A program made the translations under genes and the position numbers. A stretch of 6,685 nucleotides of DNA from Xenococcus sp039190385 (GTDB lineage Bacteria; Cyanobacteriota; Cyanobacteriia; Cyanobacteriales; Xenococcaceae), in the NCBI GenBank assembly GCA_039190385.1, contig JBCCYD010000351.1, forward strand, positions 1 through 6,685, read 5' to 3'. Below the pieces are notes generated by a model. The model was not told the DNA's origin, ran no database searches, and was given only the letters and a program-made list of their open reading frames with translations. Positions 1 to 5,216 of the stretch are shown piece after piece (the first letter of the stretch is position 1; each line of letters opens with the position of its first letter).

Positions 1-221
1 CACGAATATTGCATTGAGGATTACAGCTTGCTAGAAATAAAGAAGCAACCCCCATGAGAAACCAAGAATAAAAACATTTTTTTGTTAGTCTAAGCATTAA
101 TATCTACCGAACTTTCCCAAAAACATAGACGATTTATTCTCATCGAGCAATGCCTAATCATAATTATTATAAATTTTTTAATCGCCTGTTTATTGGGGTA
201 TTACTCTAAATAAAGTTTTCA

Positions 222-271
222 AGTACACAGAATAATTTTGCTAAGATAATATCTGTACAGCAAAATGTACT
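222..271 (+). promoter_or_regulatory. Candidate yefM-yoeB promoter/operator with TGTACA cores
   Basis: Two operator-like cores precede yefM: a perfect TGTACA at 254-259 and TGTACT at 266-271. Their GTAC centres are 12 bp apart. In E. coli, the YefM and YefM-YoeB proteins bind a long and a short palindrome sharing the core TGTACA, also about one helical turn apart, so the arrangement fits autoregulation. A third partial core, AGTACA, lies at 222-227. A -10-like hexamer, GATAAT (5 of 6 to TATAAT), sits at 245-250 just before the first core, so bound repressor would cover the expected transcription start near 257. No convincing -35 is visible. The cores are seen directly; operator function is inferred from the family. 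Confidence 0.65.
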
Positions 272-280
272 TAATCTCTT

Positions 281-526
281 ATGGAATCAATTAACTATAC
301 AGAATTTAGAAGAAACTTAGCTAGTTATCTCGACAAAGTGGAAAATGATCGCGTCCCAATGATTATCACACGCTCTAATAATCGCCGTTCTGTGGTCATT
401 AGTTACGATGACTATATGGAAAATGAAGCTACTTTGCATCTTATGTCTAGCAAAGAAAATATTAGAGTTATCGATGAAGCGATCGCTGAATTAGAAGCTG
501 GAGGCGGAATAGAGATAGAAATTTGA
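281..526 (+). CDS. yefM: YefM-like antitoxin (Phd/YefM family)
   Basis: This 81-residue protein is the antitoxin and transcriptional repressor of a type II toxin-antitoxin pair. In this family it masks the toxin with its C-terminal part and binds the operator through its N-terminal part, with the toxin as co-repressor. The N-terminal Phd/YefM pattern is clear: INYTEFRRNL at residues 4-13, then VPMIITRSNNRRSVVISYDDY at 25-45 as short separate blocks of the fold. Arg10 and Arg31 fall where E. coli YefM has the arginines linked to operator binding. Residues 57-81 form the acidic, probably flexible toxin-binding tail (EAIAELEAGGG). The length matches E. coli YefM (about 83). The ATG at 281 gives the expected N-terminus but has no obvious Shine-Dalgarno sequence. 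The stop overlaps the toxin start by four bases, so translation is probably coupled. Identification is firm. Confidence 0.93.
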   Translation: MESINYTEFRRNLASYLDKVENDRVPMIITRSNNRRSVVISYDDYMENEATLHLMSSKENIRVIDEAIAELEAGGGIEIEI

Positions 527-777
527 AAATTAAGTTTTCAACTTCTGCTTTTAACGATTATCAACAATGGAAAAAAGATAATCAGCGAATATACAAAAGA
601 ATCAATCGTTTGCTAGAAGATATTAAGCAATCTCCATTCGAAGGAATTGGTAATCCTGAACCACTTAAATACAATTGGCAAGGATATTGGTCGCGCAGAA
701 TTACTCAAGAGCATCGCTTAGTTTATACTGTTAAAGATAAAACCATTTTTGTAGTTCAGTGTAAATTTCACTATTGA
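523..777 (+). CDS. yoeB: YoeB-like mRNA interferase toxin (RelE superfamily)
   Basis: YoeB is a small ribosome-dependent endoribonuclease that cuts mRNA in the A site and stops translation when the unstable antitoxin is lost. This protein has 84 residues, the same length as E. coli YoeB. It keeps the family signature in order: SPFEGIGNPEPLK at 37-49, the block WSRRITQEHRLVY at 56-68, and the C-terminal KFHY. The residues associated with catalysis in E. coli YoeB, Glu46, Arg65, His83 and Tyr84, are all present at identical numbers, so the toxin should be active. The start is TTG at 523, overlapping the antitoxin stop as TTGA. It is chosen because it gives MKIKFS at the position of E. coli MKLIWS and because no in-frame ATG exists nearby. 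A weak ribosome binding site (AGAGA, about 511-515) lies inside yefM. Low toxin output through TTG and coupling is inferred. Confidence 0.94.
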   Translation: MKIKFSTSAFNDYQQWKKDNQRIYKRINRLLEDIKQSPFEGIGNPEPLKYNWQGYWSRRITQEHRLVYTVKDKTIFVVQCKFHY

Positions 778-827
778 AACTGCGCTAAATTATTATTAAC
801 CTATTCAGTAGCAAAAATTTTGATTCT

Positions 828-2294
828 ATGACTATCGAGCCACAAGAAAATATTGCAGAAGTATCCGATTCGCCTAATAGTCAAGATACTGAAATAGTGA
901 CAAGCCCTCCAGCCAAAAAATCTAAGTTGCCCTTAATCTTGGGGGCGATCGCGTTACTAATCGGTGGCACGGTAATCGCGCGATCGCTTTCTGGTTCCCA
1001 AGAAACAACCGAAGAAGTCACAGAAAATATTGAGCAAGCAAGACTAACTGTCAAAACCGTCCCAGCCAATTTAGAACCGATACAATCTTGGACCTATGGG
1101 GACGGAATCGTAAGTGCCATCACCAAAAAACATCTAACTTTTCAAGCAGAAGGCACCATTGATTACATCAAAAAAGTTGATGGGAGAGACCTCAAAGAAG
1201 GTGACAGAATCAGAAAAGGTGAATTACTTGCTCGGGTAGATAGTCGAAAATACGATGCCGATATCACCGTGGCAGAAGCGGGAAAAACCGAAGCTCAAAA
1301 TCAAGTTCTTAATGCGATCGCAGATCTCAAAAAAGCAGAAGAATCTTTAACCCAAGCTCAAACAGATTTAGAAAAAGCCCAGACAGATCTTGATTTCGCG
1401 CGGGCAGATTTAAAAAGATATCAGGAATTAGCAGCCGAAGGCGCGATCGAACAACGACAAGTAGATGTCAAAGAGACAGAATATAAAAATGCTCAAGCTG
1501 TCGTCCGAGCAAATGAAGCAGGAGTTCGTTCCGCTCAAGCCCAGGTAGCAGCATCTCAAACCCAAGTAGAAACCGCAGAATCGGGAGTGAGTTCGGCTAA
1601 TGCCAGATTAAGTCAAAGTAATGTTGATAGCGAAGATACAGAATTGGTTGCTCCTTTTAATGGTATTGTCTCCCGTCTGAATATCCGCGAAGGTGAATAC
1701 TGGACTCCCCAAGTTGTTAATATAGCCGGAGATTATCAGGGTATTATCGAAAGATTGCCGATTATTGTGATCGATCCTAGTCGCTTTGAAGTTGAGGTGG
1801 AGTTACCCTCTTTTCAAGGAGCACAGATCAGACCAGGACAAAGAGCTTTGATTATTCTCGATCGCGATCGCTCCAAAGCCAATTCAGGAAATATTACCGG
1901 TCAAGATTTAATTGCACTTGCTAATGCCAAAGGAACGGTATTTTCTGTGAGCCCTTCAGTTTCTCCTGGAGAGCGCTCAATACGCGTCACAATCAGAATT
2001 AATGAAGGATTTGCTAATCTTCGTGATGGAGAACCAGTATCAGCTTGGATAGCGACTAGAGAAAAAACAAGCGCTACAGTGGCACCATTTAATGCTTTTG
2101 TCTTTCGCGATCGCCAACCCTATGTTTTTGTGGTTAATGAAGCAGAAGGCACGGTCGAGCAAAGAGCTATTCAACAAGGGATTGAAGGATTAGCCAAACG
2201 AGAAATTGTTGATGGCGTAGAACCAGGAGAAAAATTAGTAACCGAAGGCAAAAATCGCTTAGTAAACGGTGCTCCAGTAGAAATAATTCCCTAA
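828..2294 (+). CDS. RND/HlyD-type efflux adaptor (membrane fusion protein), no adjacent pump
   Basis: This 488-residue protein is a periplasmic adaptor of the membrane fusion family, which bridges an inner-membrane pump (RND or ABC) to an outer-membrane channel. Domain order is clear. There is a charged cytoplasmic N-tail (1-33) and one hydrophobic anchor (about 34-52, LPLILGAIALLIGGTVIA). The first lipoyl half lies at about 103-143 (FQAEGTI, then EGDRIRKGELLARVD). A long Ala/Gln/Glu-rich coiled-coil hairpin spans about 144-266. The second lipoyl half is at about 271-292 (ELVAPFNGIVSRLNIREGE). A beta-barrel region follows at about 315-410, with a membrane-proximal domain to the end (GVEPGEKLVTEG, LVNGAPVEI). 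There is no lipobox, so anchoring is by the helix. The ATG at 828 lies 50 bases after yoeB and has no strong ribosome binding site. Normally the pump gene follows, but here the next gene is convergent. Pump type and substrate cannot be told. Confidence 0.88.
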   Translation: MTIEPQENIAEVSDSPNSQDTEIVTSPPAKKSKLPLILGAIALLIGGTVIARSLSGSQETTEEVTENIEQARLTVKTVPANLEPIQSWTYGDGIVSAITKKHLTFQAEGTIDYIKKVDGRDLKEGDRIRKGELLARVDSRKYDADITVAEAGKTEAQNQVLNAIADLKKAEESLTQAQTDLEKAQTDLDFARADLKRYQELAAEGAIEQRQVDVKETEYKNAQAVVRANEAGVRSAQAQVAASQTQVETAESGVSSANARLSQSNVDSEDTELVAPFNGIVSRLNIREGEYWTPQVVNIAGDYQGIIERLPIIVIDPSRFEVEVELPSFQGAQIRPGQRALIILDRDRSKANSGNITGQDLIALANAKGTVFSVSPSVSPGERSIRVTIRINEGFANLRDGEPVSAWIATREKTSATVAPFNAFVFRDRQPYVFVVNEAEGTVEQRAIQQGIEGLAKREIVDGVEPGEKLVTEGKNRLVNGAPVEIIP

Positions 2295-2310
2295 CCCAAA
2301 TTAACCATTG

Positions 2311-2335
2311 TAGGGGCGAATGGCATTCGCCCTTA
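2311..2335. repeat. Palindromic REP-like element between convergent genes; possible bidirectional terminator
   Basis: The arm GGGCGAAT at 2314-2321 is the exact reverse complement of ATTCGCCC at 2325-2332, with a 3-base loop GGC. Three more outer pairs, one of them G-U, extend the stem to 11 pairs over 2311-2335. It nearly fills the 44-base gap between the adaptor stop and the convergent channel-gene stop. No run of T follows on either strand, so a classical intrinsic terminator is doubtful. From memory, palindromes beginning GTAGGGGCGAA are dispersed many times in cyanobacterial genomes, so this is probably one copy of such a repeat, perhaps also acting as a transcription barrier or mRNA end stabiliser. 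The structure is seen; the repeat family is from memory. Confidence 0.7.
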
Positions 2336-2338
2336 GCT

Positions 2339-4291
2339 CTAACCTTCATCCTCCGCTAACACAATGAGAAAATCATCAGGAGTGAAATTGAAAGATTGAT
2401 CTAAACCTGGTAATAAACTAATGCCAAATTTTTGATTTTTAGTTGTCGTTGCAGTTTTGACGCCAATACATAATTCGTCGCGATCTTGAGCCGCTGAAAC
2501 ACAATCAGCGAAAGTCAATTTACTCAAATGCTCAGAAGAAAAATATAGCGATATGGGCTTAATATTCAGCTCACTACCCTCTGCCGAGAACAATTCGTCA
2601 AAGATTAACATTACATCTGTTTCTTGAGACACCTGAGCTAAAATTTTGGATACCAATTGATTAGAGAGTAGACAATCTTTTACCCCTGCTTTGACTATCA
2701 AATCGGTATCCTCTGATTTAATAATCTCAGCAATTAGGTCGGTATGCACTTCCTTACCAGTTTGAGCTGTATAATCTTGGAATATTTGCCGAATTTCGAG
2801 TAAGGTTGTCAAGGTATTAGCATCAATTTCTTCAGCGTTGCTTCCTCTGCTGGCTAATATCGAAATACTATTAAACTCCCAGGGATTAAGGACTTTGATC
2901 TCTGCTGCCAAATCAAGATCAGTTTCTAGCAGATGCATCTTAATCTGGGGATTTGCTTCAGCAATCTGTTGAAATTTTTGCTTTTGCTTATTACTTAAAC
3001 TCCTGACTAACAAAGTGATTTGAGAGCCTGGTAAAAGATAATTAGGATATTCTTTCAGCGCGATCGCAGTTTTCTTATTCCAGCCAATGAGCAAATGTTT
3101 TTCAGTAGTTCTCTCTTGCCGTTTTCTCTGGCCAAGAGAAATTTTCTGGGGTTTAGCAACAGGTTGTGACTCAAATTTAATGGCTGAATAATCTTGTGCC
3201 AAAACAATAATTTCATCATCCGCAGCTAACTTGTAATCTTTTTGCGGATTTAGCCGTAAACTTCCATTCCCAAACCGCAATCCTAACGGCATACTCTGGG
3301 GAAAATGAAAGGGCAATTCCCCAAAAGTTAGATCACACCAACCGCTCTCAGGTCGATAGAAATAGAATTCATTGCCTGCAAAACCCACTAAATCTAAATA
3401 TACTGATGCGAGACCAATATGCCTAGAAGTCTGAACTAAAATACGGGCTAAGATATCAGCTTCATCAATAATTGTGACTACATTAGGAGCTATGTTTTGC
3501 GCTATTACACTGTATTTTTTTGAATGCAGTTCTCCTATGATAGGTGGTAATTCTAATTCTTCATTAGCAGCTACGATCGCCAAAATTGACTTGACTACTC
3601 GGGCATCGGATAAGGCTTTAAACTCTTCTGAATCTGAATTATTGGCATCATTTAAAATAACAACTGACTTGGCAAATTTTACTCCGACTTTATTTAGATT
3701 ATTGATATTGGTTACTGAGCCATTGCGAGTAATCAGTTTGGTGGTTTTCTTATCGTCTATATTATTGCGAAGAAAATCGTCCATCGTTTCTTTTTCTTCT
3801 TCGGATAAGATCACTGATGCGGCGTAGCTTTGTGATTTATTGCCAATAATTAATTCTTTAATCAGGTCGAGAATTCGATCATTAAAGCCCAAAATCAAGG
3901 TGTGATCTTCTTCGATAACTAGGCTTTTTCCTTTACGCAGTAAATAAATTTTGTTCTCAAACTGCTGAGTGATAAAAGCGACTAAACTCGAAAACAAGAC
4001 TAAACCCACAAAAATTGTGATTATGCCCACTATCTTGGTGCCAAAATTGCCTTTGCCGCCTGTCCCGCCTAAGCCTGTCAGTTGCACAAAGACTTCCCAT
4101 AATAAATCTGAGGAATTTTCTACATAGGAATTGGGGAAAAGTGATTCTACAATGTAGCGGAAAATCGACATCGAGATAAAAGCGGCAAAGAATCCTGAGA
4201 GTAGAGCCAGAAAAACTGAAAATCCTCCGCGAGACATGAAATAGTCGAATTTATACTGTAAGCGCTTTTGCCAGGAAAATTGGGGTTGCAT
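2339..4291 (-). CDS. CASTOR/POLLUX/DMI1-like ion channel with two RCK-type modules
   Basis: This 650-residue membrane protein resembles the CASTOR/POLLUX/DMI1 group and its bacterial relatives: ion-channel-like proteins gated by cytoplasmic nucleotide-binding-fold modules. Hydrophobic segments at about 23-45 and 85-109 flank a pore-loop-like stretch (LLWEVFVQLTGLGGTGGKGN, about 63-82). Right after TM2 comes LLRKGKSLVIEEDHTLILGFNDR (117-139, shown whole only by position), which fits the family linker RxGxSxVxExxHTLILGW and opens the first Rossmann-like unit (about 129-290). A C-terminal RCK-like part follows (about 295-366). A second Rossmann-like unit begins at HLLIGWNKK (399-407) and runs to about 560, with a last beta-rich part to 648. 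The TVGYG potassium filter is absent. Tetramers with an eight-module gating ring are inferred. The ATG at 4291 sits before the first TM, with weak AAAAGA upstream. Transported ion and gating signal are unknown. Confidence 0.8.
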   Translation of the reverse strand: MQPQFSWQKRLQYKFDYFMSRGGFSVFLALLSGFFAAFISMSIFRYIVESLFPNSYVENSSDLLWEVFVQLTGLGGTGGKGNFGTKIVGIITIFVGLVLFSSLVAFITQQFENKIYLLRKGKSLVIEEDHTLILGFNDRILDLIKELIIGNKSQSYAASVILSEEEKETMDDFLRNNIDDKKTTKLITRNGSVTNINNLNKVGVKFAKSVVILNDANNSDSEEFKALSDARVVKSILAIVAANEELELPPIIGELHSKKYSVIAQNIAPNVVTIIDEADILARILVQTSRHIGLASVYLDLVGFAGNEFYFYRPESGWCDLTFGELPFHFPQSMPLGLRFGNGSLRLNPQKDYKLAADDEIIVLAQDYSAIKFESQPVAKPQKISLGQRKRQERTTEKHLLIGWNKKTAIALKEYPNYLLPGSQITLLVRSLSNKQKQKFQQIAEANPQIKMHLLETDLDLAAEIKVLNPWEFNSISILASRGSNAEEIDANTLTTLLEIRQIFQDYTAQTGKEVHTDLIAEIIKSEDTDLIVKAGVKDCLLSNQLVSKILAQVSQETDVMLIFDELFSAEGSELNIKPISLYFSSEHLSKLTFADCVSAAQDRDELCIGVKTATTTKNQKFGISLLPGLDQSFNFTPDDFLIVLAEDEG

Positions 4292-4408
4292 TCTTTTGGT
4301 AGATTACGATAACTAACATTCAGGTCAATATCTTAATCCCCATATTTAGCAAAAAATCAACTCGACAAATAATATTAACAAGTATTTAAGTTATTGTTTT
4401 AAACCCTG

Positions 4409-4439
4409 TTTACAAAATTGATCAAGTTTCAAATATAGT
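4409..4439 (+). promoter_or_regulatory. Weak candidate promoter for the 4500-5922 genes
   Basis: TTTACA at 4409-4414 (5 of 6 to TTGACA) and TATAGT at 4434-4439 (5 of 6 to TATAAT) are 19 bases apart, slightly longer than ideal. Transcription would begin near 4446, just before the inverted repeat at 4452-4470 and the leader ORF at 4500. A weaker alternative pair lies at 4509-4514 (TTTGCA) and 4532-4537 (TAAAAA), which would skip the leader ORF. In AT-rich DNA such matches are common, so this is only a candidate. The remainder of 4292-4408 must also hold the divergent channel-gene promoter, for which I see no clear boxes. Confidence 0.3.
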
Positions 4440-4451
4440 GCATATTAATTC

Positions 4452-4470
4452 TTAACATACTACATGTTAA
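4452..4470. promoter_or_regulatory. Inverted repeat TTAACAT-N5-ATGTTAA, possible operator or RNA hairpin
   Basis: TTAACAT at 4452-4458 and ATGTTAA at 4464-4470 are exact reverse complements separated by ACTAC. The element lies in the divergent spacer, about 30 bases before the leader ORF and just after the predicted transcription start near 4446. That position fits a repressor operator, and in RNA it could form a 7-pair stem with a 5-base loop. It does not match the NtcA pattern GTA-N8-TAC. The factor that would bind it is unknown, and AT-rich palindromes of this size can arise by chance. Confidence 0.35.
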
Positions 4471-4499
4471 AAATACCTTAAGATTAGGGGGAATCACGG

Positions 4500-4559
4500 A
4501 TGTATCTTTTTGCATGTTGCATTAGTTGTGCTAAAAAGTTACTAAGTTTCCGTGTTTAA
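4500..4559 (+). CDS. Putative 19-residue Cys-rich leader peptide
   Basis: This short ORF begins with ATG at 4500 and ends with TAA at 4557-4559. It encodes MYLFACCISCAKKLLSFRV, with Cys at codons 6, 7 and 10. A strong Shine-Dalgarno-like AGGGGGAA lies at 4486-4493, six bases before the ATG, better than that of most genes in the window. Three Cys in 19 codons is far above the usual roughly 1 percent. It ends 40 bases before the secreted-protein gene and about 0.6 kb before cysE. A small hairpin (TGTTT at 4568-4572, AAACA at 4577-4581) lies between its stop and the next ribosome binding site at 4585. Together these suggest a translated leader that could sense Cys-tRNA supply. It could equally be a chance ORF, and the function is unproven. 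Confidence 0.35.
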   Translation: MYLFACCISCAKKLLSFRV

Positions 4560-4599
4560 TAGCTATCTGTTTCGAGAAACACTTAAGAGAGATGCGACA

Positions 4600-5079
4600 A
4601 TGAGAAGATTCTATCTTCCTAGTTATTGGTTTTTAATTACAGGTCTAACTTTGGTTCCTGCGATCGCGGCTATGGCTCAAAGACCGCACAAAGATAGTTT
4701 AATTTTAGCTGTTGATTCTAGTCAAACTTCGGCTGTGGTCACAGGAAGTACTGGGGGCGGATATTCCCTCGCAGCGATGACTAATCGGGATCGCAATGGT
4801 AATCCCTGTATGGGTTATGGTGATCCTGAGCCAGATCATGTGATGATCTTAGAAAATGAATTTTCCCAACTTAGTTTAAAGGTTAATAGTCGAGGGAGTG
4901 ATACCACTCTGATTATCAAAGGCCCTGGAAAAAATAATATTCGTTGTGGTTTTGGCAAAAATAATCATCGAGATGCGTTGGTTAAAGATTCTCAATGGGC
5001 ACCAGGAAAATACGAAATTTGGGTCGGTTCGGTTTCCCCCAACCAGCGATCGGGCTATCGTCTTTCGATCCAACAATAG
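4600..5079 (+). CDS. Secreted PPC-like beta-sandwich protein, function unknown
   Basis: This is a 159-residue exported protein. The ATG at 4600 is preferred over the in-frame GTG at 4552 for two reasons. AAGAGAGA at 4585-4592 is a good ribosome binding site seven bases upstream. It also gives a standard signal peptide: MRR, then a hydrophobic core at about 10-22, then a likely cut after AMA (residue 26). The GTG start would bury that signal behind 16 residues. The mature part resembles the small PPC (pre-peptidase C-terminal) beta-sandwich type: NPCMGYGDPEPDHVM at 68-82, LSLKVNSRGSDTTLIIKGPG at 91-110, then CGFG at 116 and APGKYEIWVGS at 134-144. Cys70 and Cys116 are the only cysteines and could form a disulfide in the periplasm. 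No peptidase or other catalytic domain is attached, so a binding or structural role is likely. It lies 96 bases before cysE on the same strand. Confidence 0.72.
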   Translation: MRRFYLPSYWFLITGLTLVPAIAAMAQRPHKDSLILAVDSSQTSAVVTGSTGGGYSLAAMTNRDRNGNPCMGYGDPEPDHVMILENEFSQLSLKVNSRGSDTTLIIKGPGKNNIRCGFGKNNHRDALVKDSQWAPGKYEIWVGSVSPNQRSGYRLSIQQ

Positions 5080-5135
5080 ACATTACAGAAATTACTAATT
5101 TAGTTATTGATCGAAAATAGCGATAGGACGATAGA

Positions 5136-5216
5136 ATGAAATGGCCAGACGCTAACTCAATCAGAAATTTAATCAGTGCTATCTTCCTTTGTTGCCGACT
5201 TTCGTATCATTTTTGA
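5136..5216 (+). CDS. Putative 26-residue ORF with Cys-Cys overlapping the cysE start
   Basis: An ATG at 5136 opens a 26-codon ORF ending with TGA at 5214-5216. AGGA at 5125-5128 lies seven bases upstream, a good spacing. It overlaps the first 41 bases of cysE in a different frame. The peptide ends FLCCRLSYHF, with adjacent Cys codons at 5190-5195, about 15 bases inside cysE. A ribosome paused there would cover the start region of cysE, whose own GTG has no good ribosome binding site. That would suit translational control by cysteine. A plain alternative is that the Cys pair is only the shifted reading of the cysE residues F-V-A-D, and the ORF is not used. Confidence is low. Confidence 0.22.
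   Translation: MKWPDANSIRNLISAIFLCCRLSYHF

Noticed and set aside
1..57. Open frame of 18 codons from the window edge to TGA at 55-57, possibly the end of an upstream gene
   Set aside because: Too short to show any family motif. An open run of this length is expected by chance, so it is not called as a gene.
58..250. AT-rich region before yefM, checked for RNA genes, terminators and repeats
   Set aside because: No tRNA-like fold, no convincing stem with T-run and no repeat pattern was found; only runs of A and T.
881..1069. Minus-strand 62-codon ORF
   Set aside because: It lies wholly antisense to the well-supported adaptor gene and shows no family motif, so it is a coding shadow.
2167..2349. 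Minus-strand 60-codon ORF
   Set aside because: It covers the end of the adaptor gene and the palindrome, has no recognisable motif and starts inside the convergent channel gene's end; a shadow.
3474..3827. Plus-strand 117-codon ORF
   Set aside because: It is antisense to the RCK-like part of the channel gene, which has clear homology; the low-complexity Ser/Leu-rich product is typical of a shadow frame.
4552..4599. GTG at 4552 as start of the secreted protein
   Set aside because: It overlaps the leader ORF, has no ribosome binding site, and would place 16 extra residues before a normal signal peptide. The ATG at 4600 has a well-spaced ribosome binding site.
4876..5076. Minus-strand 66-codon ORF
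   Set aside because: Antisense to the secreted PPC-like protein and without recognisable features.
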